Below, piece after piece: positions 45,574-54,010 of a stretch of 64,000 bases of DNA; position 1 is the stretch's first letter; each line of letters starts with the position of its first letter. Below the pieces are notes generated by a model. It was given only the letters and a program-made list of their open reading frames with translations, had not been told where the DNA came from and did not search any database. Source of the DNA: Nocardioides sp. SLBN-35 (GTDB lineage: Bacteria; Actinomycetota; Actinomycetes; Propionibacteriales; Nocardioidaceae). The translations under genes were made by a program, and so were the position numbers. The stretch lies in the NCBI RefSeq assembly GCF_006715725.1, contig NZ_VFNU01000001.1, positions 2,294,001-2,358,000 of the forward strand, read 5' to 3'.

Positions 45574-46560
45574 TCAGGCGTCGTCGGGGCGCGGTGCCGG
45601 GACGGTGTCGAGCACGTCCTGCACGATCGACGCCGAGGTGTGCCCGGCCAGCAGCGCGTCGCGGGCCAGCACGACGCGGTGCGCGAGCACCGGCTCGGCG
45701 AGCCGTTGCACGTCGGCGGGCACGACGTAGTGGCGGCCGCGGGCAGCGGCGTGCACCTGCAGGCAGCGGACCAGCGCACGCAGCCCGCGGGTGCTGGCAC
45801 CGATCCGGACCCGCTCGTCCTCGCGCAGCGCGACCCCGATCGCCCGCACGTAGCGCAGGATCGGCTCCGCCACGTGGAGATGGCGCAGCTGGGCGGACAT
45901 CGCCGCGACCCGGTCGGGCGTGGTGACCGGCTTGACGTCCTCGACCCGCCCGGCGCTGCTCCCGGGCCGCAGCACCTCGATCTCGTGCTCCGCACCCGGG
46001 TAGCCGATCGCCGTACGCACCAGGAACCGGTCGAGCTGCGCCTCGGGCAGGCGGTAGGTGCCGTCCTGGTCGAGCGGGTTCTGGGTGGCGATGACCACGA
46101 ACGGGCTCGGTACGTCGTGCGGGGTGCCGTCGACCGTGACGGTGTGCTCCTGCATCACCTCGAGCAGCGCGGACTGGGTCTTCGCGGCCGCCCGGTTGAT
46201 CTCGTCGGCGAGCAGCACGTGGGTGAACACCGGGCCGCGGCGGAAGCGGATCTGGCCGTCGCGCGGGTCGAACACGGTGGTACCGGTGACGTCGCTGGGC
46301 AGCAGGTCGGGCGTGAACTGGATCCGGCTGACCTGGCCGCCGAGGGCGTGCGCGACGGCGCGCGCGAGGGTCGTCTTGCCCGTGCCGGGGACGTCCTCGA
46401 GCAGCACGTGTCCCTCGGCGAAGGTCGCGACGAGCACCAGGTCGATGACCGCGCGCTTGCCGTGCACGGCGATCTCGACGGCATCGCCGAGCTGCTCGTG
46501 CAGGGAGCGGAAGTCGGCGATGTCCTCCTCGGTGAGGGGACGGGGCGGTGCTGTGGTCAC
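45574..46560 (-). CDS. MoxR-type AAA+ ATPase
   Basis: 328 residues from GTG 46560. The AAA+ core has Walker A EDVPGTGKTTLARA, Walker B LLADEIN, and sensor 1 VIATQNP, plus the sensor-2 region GASTRGLRALV and a helical lid. It belongs to the MoxR group that works with vWA-like partners, such as DUF58, to mature or insert cofactors or protein complexes. This gene with DUF58 and the transglutaminase-like gene is a conserved trio. The FN3 gene lies 51 bp upstream in the same direction. Confidence 0.95.
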   Translation of the reverse strand: MTTAPPRPLTEEDIADFRSLHEQLGDAVEIAVHGKRAVIDLVLVATFAEGHVLLEDVPGTGKTTLARAVAHALGGQVSRIQFTPDLLPSDVTGTTVFDPRDGQIRFRRGPVFTHVLLADEINRAAAKTQSALLEVMQEHTVTVDGTPHDVPSPFVVIATQNPLDQDGTYRLPEAQLDRFLVRTAIGYPGAEHEIEVLRPGSSAGRVEDVKPVTTPDRVAAMSAQLRHLHVAEPILRYVRAIGVALREDERVRIGASTRGLRALVRCLQVHAAARGRHYVVPADVQRLAEPVLAHRVVLARDALLAGHTSASIVQDVLDTVPAPRPDDA

Positions 46561-46611
46561 GGGGGCTCGCTTCCGGTGTTCGGGGGTCAGGGAGGCGGTC
46601 GGGTGCGGCGG

Positions 46612-49179
46612 TCAGGGGACCTGGCAGCCCTCGCACAGCGTGTCTTGGCGGGTGGTCCAGGTGTAGCGGGCGCTGTCGACGGTGCCGGACCCGTTGCTGG
46701 CCGTGAACGTGATCGAGTGGCCGACGTTGCCGGAGTTCGGCTGCCAGATGTAGCCGTTGTCGATCGGGACGGTCAGCGTGGTCGCGTCGCACGGGAGGGT
46801 GCCGGAGCGGTCACCGTTGCGGTTGCCGGAGTGGGTCCAGGTGCAGGTGCCGCCGAAGGTCTTCCAGCTGTCGGGCGGGTTCAGGGTCAGCACCGTGTCG
46901 CCGAAGCCCTCGACCCAGATCGGGTCGGTCTTCTCGGCGGTGACGTGCTGCTGGCCGCCGGCCGGCAGCGGCGGAGGGGGCAGCGGCGGTGCGTTCGCCG
47001 CGTCGGTCGCCGCCGGGCCGGTGCCGATGGCGTTGGTCGCGGTGATGCGGACGCTGAAGTCGCCGACGATGCCACCGCACTCGGCCCCGCCGTCGGGGTT
47101 GTAGCAGGACCAGGTGAAGCTCGCCGAGCGTACGTCGCCCGCCACGTTGCGGACCTGGTCGCCGTCGGGCGAGGACACCGAGACGGTGTAGCCGGTGACC
47201 GGCGAGCCGTTGTCGGGTGCCGCGTCCCAGGTGACGGTGCCGACGTACCGCTCGATCTTCCAGTTCCCGCGCCACTCGCCGGTGGCGGTCACGTTGGCCG
47301 GGGCGCCGGGGGCGCCGGTCGTGGAGACCGTGTTGGACGCGGCCGAGCGGGCCCGGTCGGAACCGGAGACCGCGCTGACGGTGAACGAGGCGGAGCTGCC
47401 GGCGGCGATGGTGACCATGGCCTGGCGGCTGCTGCCGTCGACCGTGGTCAGGTCGCCGCCGCCGACGAGGGAGACGACGAACGACGTCGCGGTCGGCCCG
47501 CCGTGGCTCCAGCTGACCGTGACCCGGCCGTCGGCGCCCGCGACCGCGGACACGCCGGTGGGTGCCTGAAGCGGTTCCGCCGGGGTGGTGGGCGTCGTGG
47601 GCGTCGTGGGTGTGGTCGGCGGTGGGGTCGGGTTCGTGGGTGTGGTGGATGTCGGGTCGGTGGGCAGGGTGCCCGCGTCGGTGGGGCTGCTGGTGCCCTC
47701 GCCGGGGCCGGTCGAGCCGCCCGGGTCCCGGGGCCCGCCGGTCGGGCCGCCGGTCGGGTCGCCCGTCGGGACACCGGTCGGCTTGCCGCCCGGGTGGTCG
47801 CTCCGGTCGTCGCTCGGGTCGTCGCTCGGGTCGTCGCTCGGGTCGTCGCTCGGGTCGTCGGTCGGCTTGTCCTCGCCGCGGCCCTGGTTCGGGTTCTTGG
47901 CGCCGGGCACCTGCGGCTGCAGGGCGGTGCAGTCCACGACCGGGCACTTGTCGCGCCCGTCGTCGTTGCGGCTGCCGCCGTTGTCGTCCGGCACGAACGG
48001 GGCCGTGTCGTTGGCGGTCTTGCTCGGCGTCTCGATCGGCAGCTGGTCGTCGTCGCGCTGGATCGTGTCGAGGCTGCCGTCGGGGTTGACCACGGTCGCG
48101 TGAGTGGTGCCGGGGGCGTTGATGATCAGCCGGCCGTCGTCACGCACCAGCTCGGGGGTCTGCGCGCCGGGCGTGGGGATGTCCTCCCCGGCCCGCTTGC
48201 CGTCGGCGCGCAGCCGGAGCACCTTGCCGACGCCCTGGCAGGGCACGTAGACGACCGACTCGTACTCCTCGGGCGTGCCCGGCTTCGCGCAGTCGACCTC
48301 GGCCACGTTGACCTCGTTGACCTTCTCGGGCGTGACGATCACGACCGTGCCGGTGTCGGGTGCCGAGACCGGCACCAGGTCCTCGGGGGCCGACTCCGGC
48401 GCGACCAGCCGGCCGGAGAGCCGCGGCGCGTCGGCGGAGAAGTCCGCGTCGGTGCCCGCGCGTACGACGATGCCGTGGTCCGCGCCGAACACGGTCGCGC
48501 CCAGTGCGTGGGTGACCAGCACCGACTGCGGCCCGGACTGGTCGATCGCCTCGGAGGAACGGGTCGTGAACTCCTGCTGCTCGGGCGACCAGGTGAGCTC
48601 GTGCAGCGTGCCGTCGTCCTCGAGGGCCCAGACGGTGCCGGCGTCGTCGATGCCCACGTCGGCGAGGCCGGCGGGGGAGGCCCAGATGGTGCCGATCGCC
48701 TCCGTCGAGACGGGGTCGATCGCTGCGATGGTGGAGGCCTTGTCGTCGACCAGGAACAGCTGGTCGCCGTGATGCAGGGTGTGGACCACGCCGCCCTGGG
48801 TGATGCTGCGCTGCCCGGAGATCAGGATGCTGGTGAGGTCGAAGGCCATCAGCTGGCCGGTCGTGTGGTTGAGGACGTAGAGCTGGCCGTCGTACTGGAC
48901 GATCTCGAGGTCGTCTCCGGGCGCGCCCACCTTGAGCGCGAGCTCCGGGCGCCCGGTCGACGGGTTCACCTGGATCACCCGGCCGCTGGGATCGTCGGAG
49001 AGCCAGGTGAGGCCGTCGGCGACGTTGACCCCGGTGCTGGAGATGCCGTTGCCGACGAAGACACCGGCGACGAGCGAGAAGGAGACCACGACGACCGCGA
49101 TCTCGGCCGATCCCTTCGTGTTGTGCCGCCGGCCGCGGCGGCGCGCGAAGGCCACCAGCCTGCGCAGGCTCCCGATCAC
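46612..49179 (-). CDS. Membrane-anchored protein with propeller-like region and two FN3 domains
   Basis: 855 residues from GTG 49179 with SD GGAGACG. One membrane anchor (residues 25-44) follows a basic cytoplasmic head (RRLVAFARRRGRRHNTK). The outer part is beta-rich with repeated DG/GQ turns (residues 50-370), like a propeller. Then comes an Asp/Pro/Ser linker with DDPS repeats, a Pro/Thr-rich stretch, two fibronectin type III domains (about 540-720) and a Cys-containing end (TLCEGCQVP). FN3 proteins of the bifidobacterial PFNA cluster have this type of layout and may bind host or cell-wall ligands. It heads the MoxR-DUF58-transglutaminase operon. Confidence 0.85.
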   Translation of the reverse strand: MIGSLRRLVAFARRRGRRHNTKGSAEIAVVVVSFSLVAGVFVGNGISSTGVNVADGLTWLSDDPSGRVIQVNPSTGRPELALKVGAPGDDLEIVQYDGQLYVLNHTTGQLMAFDLTSILISGQRSITQGGVVHTLHHGDQLFLVDDKASTIAAIDPVSTEAIGTIWASPAGLADVGIDDAGTVWALEDDGTLHELTWSPEQQEFTTRSSEAIDQSGPQSVLVTHALGATVFGADHGIVVRAGTDADFSADAPRLSGRLVAPESAPEDLVPVSAPDTGTVVIVTPEKVNEVNVAEVDCAKPGTPEEYESVVYVPCQGVGKVLRLRADGKRAGEDIPTPGAQTPELVRDDGRLIINAPGTTHATVVNPDGSLDTIQRDDDQLPIETPSKTANDTAPFVPDDNGGSRNDDGRDKCPVVDCTALQPQVPGAKNPNQGRGEDKPTDDPSDDPSDDPSDDPSDDRSDHPGGKPTGVPTGDPTGGPTGGPRDPGGSTGPGEGTSSPTDAGTLPTDPTSTTPTNPTPPPTTPTTPTTPTTPAEPLQAPTGVSAVAGADGRVTVSWSHGGPTATSFVVSLVGGGDLTTVDGSSRQAMVTIAAGSSASFTVSAVSGSDRARSAASNTVSTTGAPGAPANVTATGEWRGNWKIERYVGTVTWDAAPDNGSPVTGYTVSVSSPDGDQVRNVAGDVRSASFTWSCYNPDGGAECGGIVGDFSVRITATNAIGTGPAATDAANAPPLPPPPLPAGGQQHVTAEKTDPIWVEGFGDTVLTLNPPDSWKTFGGTCTWTHSGNRNGDRSGTLPCDATTLTVPIDNGYIWQPNSGNVGHSITFTASNGSGTVDSARYTWTTRQDTLCEGCQVP
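47806..47862 (-). repeat. 12-bp tandem repeat coding DDPS units
   Basis: About four and a half copies of the 12-bp unit GTCGTCGCTCGG (plus-strand reading) lie within the FN3 gene and encode D-D-P-S repeats. It is an in-frame, slippage-prone stretch that would lengthen or shorten the linker in 4-residue steps. Confidence 0.8.
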
Positions 49180-49293
49180 CGTACGTCTCCCTCGTCCCTG
49201 CCTCGATCAAGGTGCGGACGGGCATCGTCCGCGGGTCGTGCTCCGGAGTCAAGCAGACCGGGGCCATCCGCAACATGCCCCGCGGGACCAGGA

Positions 49294-49305
49294 CGGAACC
49301 TTCCG
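49294..49305. promoter_or_regulatory. Shared palindrome, copy 1 (FN3 operon)
   Basis: CGGAACCTTCCG, 114 bp upstream of the FN3 start codon. In the minus-strand direction it reads GGAAGGTTCCG-TCCTGG, comparable to copy 2. A -35-like TTGACT (49252 down to 49247) lies further downstream. Confidence 0.5.
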
Positions 49306-49315
49306 GCTCGCCGCC

Positions 49316-52300
49316 TCACCCGGCACCTGCCGCCGCCACGGGGTCGGCGCCGACGAGCTGGGCGACCCACGTGGCCCCGCCGTCGCACCACAGCCCGCGT
49401 CCCGGACCGCTGAGCGGCTCGGAGGTCTTGGTCGGCACGGTGACGCCGAGGACGTCGCCGTCGCCCCACTCGGGCTGGAGCAGGAAGCCGCGTCGCTGGG
49501 CCCGGGCGAGCTCGACCAGTCCCGGTCCGGTGCCGCGCTGGCGGGCCGCCGCGACGTCGGCGGTCAGCACCAGGGCGACCCGGCCGCGGTGCTCCTCGAG
49601 CAGCCCCAGCAGGCGGTCACGGGCCTCGCCGGCGGGCGGCCAGGCGTCCACGTCGTCGGCGAGCAGCAGGCACCAGGACTCCGCGGCGGGTGCGGCGGGC
49701 GCGGCGAGCCACCCCTCGACGCCGGCCAGGGCGTCGTCGTACGACCTCGCGCGGACGATCCGGGGCGCGTCCTCGCCCCCACGGACGAGCTGCGCCAGGC
49801 CCTCGAGCGCCGACGTACGGCCGCTGCGGGCCCGCCCGGCGACCAGGACCGGTCCGGCGAGCAGGTCGACGTCGAGCACGGACACGGCGTCGGCGTCGAC
49901 CGCGATGGTCACCCTCGCGCCGGCCGGTGCGGGCAGCGCGGCGGGTTCGAGGCGGGCGGGCATCGGCGGCACGGGGGCCCGGCCGCGGTCGCGGACCCGG
50001 TCGGCGAGACGCTCGGCGAGCCGGCGCAGGTGCTCGGCCTGGCGCGGGCTGCCGGCGCCGCCGGTGGTGCCGACCTGCACCTGGCGACCCTCGAGGAGGC
50101 CGCTGCCGGCGGGGCTGTCGGCGTCGAGGACGTTGCCGGGTACGCCGAGCAGCAGGTAGTCGTCGGCCGTGGTCATCCGCAGCACCAGCCGGCGCCCGAA
50201 GCTCGCCGCGACGGCGGTCGGCACGCCGGTCCGCCCGGGGGCCGTGGCGACGACATGGATGCCGACGCGGCGCCCGACCTGCAGCACCGTGCGCAGCTGC
50301 TCGGCGTGGGCCGGCGCCACGCCCCCGCCGCCCTCGAGGCCCTCGACCAGGCTGGGCAGGTTGTCGACGAGGACGTAGACCCGGGGGAGGTGGACGCCGA
50401 GGGCGGCCAGGTCGTCGAGGTCGGCGCAGCCGCGGTCGGCGAGCAGCTGGGTCCGCTCCTCCGCCGTACGGCGCAGCAGGCGGATCAGGCGCAGCACCCG
50501 CCCGGTCTGGGTACCCGGGATGACCGCCTCCACGGTCGGCAGCTCGGACAGCACCGCCAGCCCGCCACCGGCGTGGTCGATCGCGTAGAGGTACGGCGGC
50601 GTTCCCGACTCGCCGGTCGCGTCACCGAGCGAGGCGGCCGCGGCGACCGTGCGCAGCAGCTCGGTCTTGCCCGAGCCGGAGGCACCGTGGACGAGCAGGT
50701 GGCCCACCGTGGCGAGGTCGAGGAGCAGCTCGGGTTGGGCCTGCCGGTCCGGCTCGTCGACCCGGCCGACGACCAGGCGGCCGGAGCGTCGCCCGGTCCC
50801 GGCCACCGCCAGGTCGTCGAGGACCAGCTCCTCCGGCAGGGTCGGCAGCCAGGGCCGCTTCGGTGTGGCCGCGCCGGACTGCGCGAACGCGCGCCGGATC
50901 GTGGCGACGCAGCGCTCGAGGTCGGTCCGCGGGTCGAGGCGCCCCTCCCCGGCGGCGGCCGTGGCGGGCTGGTCCTCCGCGGAGAAGGCGTGCACCAGCA
51001 CCGGCGGCTCGTCGTCGCGCAACCGGGCGCGGGCACCTGTCCAGGCGCTCTGGACCAGCTCGGCGGTGCCGTGCCCGGTACGCCGGATCCAGGCCCGGCC
51101 GGGCGTGCGCCGGGAGATCCGGGCGGCCTCGGGGGTGTCGATGACGTCGCGGGAGTCGTCGGCCGAGGAGACGCGCAGCGAGATCCGCAGGTCGGAGTTG
51201 GCGCGGATGTTGCCGGTCACCACGCCGGCCGGTCGTTGGGTGGCGAGCAGCAGGTGCATGCCGAGCGAGCGGCCGCGCTGGGCGATGTTGACCATGCCGT
51301 CGACGAACTCGGGCACCTCGGCGGTCAGCGCGGCGAACTCGTCGACGCAGATGAGCAGGCTGGGCGGCGCCACCTCGGGATGCTCGGCCTCGAGCTGCAC
51401 GAGGTCCTTGACGCCGTACTCCGCCAGCAGGTGCTCACGGGCGGTGATCTCGGCGCCGAGCGAGGTCAGGCCGCGCGCCACGAGGGCGGGGGTGAGGTCG
51501 GTGATGTAGCCGACCGTGTGCGGCAGCTCCGCGCACTCACGGAACGCGGCGCCGCCCTTGTAGTCGACGAGCAGGAAGTTGATCCGCGACGGCGCGTTGT
51601 TGAGCGCCAGACTGCAGATGAGCGACTGCAGCAGCTCGCTCTTGCCGGAGCCGGTGGTGCCGGCGACCAGGCCGTGCGGGCCGTCGTCGCGCAGGTCGAG
51701 GGTGACCACGCCGTCGACGCCGGTGCCGATCTGGGCGCGCAGGCCGCGCGCCTGCTGCCAGCGGCGCAGCACCGCGGTGGTCTCGTCGAGGTCCTCGAAG
51801 TCGCTGCTGAGGTCGGGCAGGCGGACCACCGACGGGATGGCGGTGCTGGGAGGCAGCACGGCCGCCTCGTCGACGTACCCGGTCATGGTGCGTGCCGACT
51901 GCCAGGCCTGGTGCAGCGAGACGTCGTCGGGTACGTCGAGCCCGGCGACGCCGGTGCGGTCGGCCGAGGCGACCTGCTGTTGGTCGAGGTCGACGAGCAG
52001 GCTGGTCGCGGCCGGCACCTCGTCGCGGGTGCGGCCGAGCCAGACCAGGTGCAGCTGCCGGGCGCCCGCCTCGGCCGCCACCGCCTCGACGGTGCGGCGG
52101 GGGACACCGGCGTCCTCGTCGACCAGGCAGATCGTGTGGCCGCGCTGGCCGTCCTCGCTGACCAGCCGGTCGAGCAGGGCGGTCGAGGCCTGCGGCCCGA
52201 TCGCGACCGGGGCCTCGCCGCCGATCCGGGCGGTCACGTGCGGGAGCCAGCGCAGCCATGCCTCGTGGCCGGCCCGGCCGCGACCGAGGCAGGCAGCGAC

Positions 52301-53578
52301 CGACAGGTCGGCCGGGGAGTGGTCGAAGGCGAGGCGGAGCAGGGCGGCGCGGACCAGCGCGTCCACCGGTGCGGGGGCGCCGGTCACCGCGACGAGCGGG
52401 TGCGCCGCGAGGTCGGCCACGACGGGCAGGCCGGCGAGGTGGTCGCGCCGTGCCAGCTCGGCGACGACGCCGCGACGTGCCGTGCGATCGCCGCCGTCGC
52501 CGATCGATCCGGTCAGCAGCGCCGGCACCGTCCCGGTCCCGAGCCGGGTGGTCAAGAAGCCCTCCCGCTCGGCGGCCCGCGCCCACAGGTACCGGTCGCG
52601 GGCGGCCGCCCGCTGCCTGACGACGTCGGTGGCCGGGTAGTCGTCCTCGAGCCGCTGCCGTTGCCGGGCCGCGGCGTCGTCGATCGTGGTGAGCAGGCCG
52701 TCGACGTCGGTGCGCCAGTCGGCGAGCTCCTCCTGGAACTGCCGCTCCGCGGCCCGGCGCTGCTGGCGCCAGCCGAGATAGCCCATCAGCGGCCAGGCCA
52801 GCATGTAGATCAGCGCGAAGGCCGTGCGGGTGCGGCTGAACAGCGCGAGCCCCATCACCATCGGCAGCGCGAGCATCGCCCAGGGCAGCGGCGTCGGCCG
52901 GACCTTCGCCGGCGGCGACGGCAGCTCGAGGACGCCCTCGGCCAGCGGGTCGCCGAACCGGGGCGGACGGAACACCGCCACCGCCGGCTGCTCGGCGGGG
53001 GAGTCGCCGCGGTCGACGACCAGCGTGGTGGCGCCGATCCGGACCGGCACACCCCAGTCGAACTCCCGGCCGGCGACCACGCGCTCGCCGGCGACCGTCG
53101 TACCGTTGGCCGAGCCCTCGTCGTGCACCGTCGGCCGGACGCCGAGGTCGATCCGGGCGTGCCGCTGGGAGACCAGCGGGTCGGTGAGCCGCACGGTGCA
53201 GTGCTGGCCGCGGCCCAGGGTGAGCGAGCTGCCGCGGACATGGGTCCGGTGCCCGCGGTCGGGACCGGCGACCACCCGCACCACCGCCCGCGGCCGGCGC
53301 AGCGCGCCGCTGCGCTCGCGCCACGCCGACCCGGCGACCACGACGTCGACGAGGTCGCCGGTGTTGAGGCCGCACTCCGCGAGCGGACGGTCCGGCGGCC
53401 AGGGCTGGTCGCCCTCGAGTGGGACCACCTGGAGCTGGTGCTGCTCGGGCGCCAGGTGCCGTCCCAGCTGGTCGGCGAGGTCCGCTACGGTCGCGTCCTC
53501 GCGGGCCCGGACCACGACGTCGACCGACGGCAGCCCGCTCTCAGGGGCGGTGCGCAGGGAGAGGGTCCAGGTCGGCAT
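49316..53578 (-). CDS. eccC: EccC/EssC-like type VII secretion ATPase with FHA domain
   Basis: 1420 residues. The first 85 form a beta-grasp-like domain (VVVRAREDATVADLADQLGRHL). An FHA domain follows (LGRG at 121-124, SQRHAR, SANGT 156-160), then two membrane helices (231-248 and 253-270). Three FtsK/SpoIIIE ATPase domains come next: D1 with GTTGSGKS (640-647) and Walker B VDEF (745-748), D2 with GASGSGKT (965-972), and D3 with degenerate GRARSGRT near 1260. EccC/EssC drives export of WXG100 proteins across the membrane. The FHA domain can bind phospho-Thr, so a kinase may control it. Start ATG 53578 after AAGGAG. No eccB, eccD, eccE or mycP genes were seen nearby. Confidence 0.93.
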   Translation of the reverse strand: MPTWTLSLRTAPESGLPSVDVVVRAREDATVADLADQLGRHLAPEQHQLQVVPLEGDQPWPPDRPLAECGLNTGDLVDVVVAGSAWRERSGALRRPRAVVRVVAGPDRGHRTHVRGSSLTLGRGQHCTVRLTDPLVSQRHARIDLGVRPTVHDEGSANGTTVAGERVVAGREFDWGVPVRIGATTLVVDRGDSPAEQPAVAVFRPPRFGDPLAEGVLELPSPPAKVRPTPLPWAMLALPMVMGLALFSRTRTAFALIYMLAWPLMGYLGWRQQRRAAERQFQEELADWRTDVDGLLTTIDDAAARQRQRLEDDYPATDVVRQRAAARDRYLWARAAEREGFLTTRLGTGTVPALLTGSIGDGGDRTARRGVVAELARRDHLAGLPVVADLAAHPLVAVTGAPAPVDALVRAALLRLAFDHSPADLSVAACLGRGRAGHEAWLRWLPHVTARIGGEAPVAIGPQASTALLDRLVSEDGQRGHTICLVDEDAGVPRRTVEAVAAEAGARQLHLVWLGRTRDEVPAATSLLVDLDQQQVASADRTGVAGLDVPDDVSLHQAWQSARTMTGYVDEAAVLPPSTAIPSVVRLPDLSSDFEDLDETTAVLRRWQQARGLRAQIGTGVDGVVTLDLRDDGPHGLVAGTTGSGKSELLQSLICSLALNNAPSRINFLLVDYKGGAAFRECAELPHTVGYITDLTPALVARGLTSLGAEITAREHLLAEYGVKDLVQLEAEHPEVAPPSLLICVDEFAALTAEVPEFVDGMVNIAQRGRSLGMHLLLATQRPAGVVTGNIRANSDLRISLRVSSADDSRDVIDTPEAARISRRTPGRAWIRRTGHGTAELVQSAWTGARARLRDDEPPVLVHAFSAEDQPATAAAGEGRLDPRTDLERCVATIRRAFAQSGAATPKRPWLPTLPEELVLDDLAVAGTGRRSGRLVVGRVDEPDRQAQPELLLDLATVGHLLVHGASGSGKTELLRTVAAAASLGDATGESGTPPYLYAIDHAGGGLAVLSELPTVEAVIPGTQTGRVLRLIRLLRRTAEERTQLLADRGCADLDDLAALGVHLPRVYVLVDNLPSLVEGLEGGGGVAPAHAEQLRTVLQVGRRVGIHVVATAPGRTGVPTAVAASFGRRLVLRMTTADDYLLLGVPGNVLDADSPAGSGLLEGRQVQVGTTGGAGSPRQAEHLRRLAERLADRVRDRGRAPVPPMPARLEPAALPAPAGARVTIAVDADAVSVLDVDLLAGPVLVAGRARSGRTSALEGLAQLVRGGEDAPRIVRARSYDDALAGVEGWLAAPAAPAAESWCLLLADDVDAWPPAGEARDRLLGLLEEHRGRVALVLTADVAAARQRGTGPGLVELARAQRRGFLLQPEWGDGDVLGVTVPTKTSEPLSGPGRGLWCDGGATWVAQLVGADPVAAAGAG

Positions 53579-53676
53579 CGGTGGCTCCTTCGTCCGGGCT
53601 TGCTGGGAGCTCGTCGAGCAGCCACGGAGCGAGGAACTCGCCAGCGCTCGCGGCTACTCGACGAACTCGGCGGTCG

Positions 53677-53940
53677 TCAGTGGGAGACCTGCTCCTGCTC
53701 CTGGGCCTGGTTGTTGATCAGCGAGCCGAACTCCTGCATGGACTGGCTGACCTTGCCGAGCATGGGGACGTACTCCGACTTCCACGAGTCGCGGGTGCGC
53801 TCGGCGTCGGGGCCGACCCACTCGAAGCCGTCGATCACCTGGGTCATCCGCGCGGTGAGCGCGTCCAGCTCCTGCGAGCCCTGCGAGACCTGCTGCGACG
53901 CCTGGCGACCGGCCTCGACGTCCATTCCCTTCATGGCCAT
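53677..53940 (-). CDS. WXG100-family protein (EsxA/EsxB type)
   Basis: 87 residues, predicted all-helical hairpin. The turn motif WVG at residues 41-43 follows FE, as in WXG100 proteins. It has the usual length (about 90). A clear C-terminal YxxxD/E export signal was not found. It lies 98 bp upstream of eccC, the standard position for its export substrate or co-substrate. The tail is Gln/Glu-rich. Confidence 0.92.
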   Translation of the reverse strand: MAMKGMDVEAGRQASQQVSQGSQELDALTARMTQVIDGFEWVGPDAERTRDSWKSEYVPMLGKVSQSMQEFGSLINNQAQEQEQVSH

Positions 53941-54010
53941 GGTGGTTCTCCTGTTCTGCAGCGGGTGCTGCGGTTGCTACGGGTGGATGGGGTGGTCCTG
54001 AGCCGGTTGC

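Noticed and set aside
47806-47862. 12-bp repeats in the FN3 gene as a CRISPR array
   Set aside because: The units are directly adjacent, in frame and code for DDPS. There are no spacers.
48932-54001. Open frame of 1689 codons on the plus strand through eccC
   Set aside because: Shadow of eccC and neighbours. It has no recognisable domain and a repetitive Arg/Gly/Ala/Val composition.
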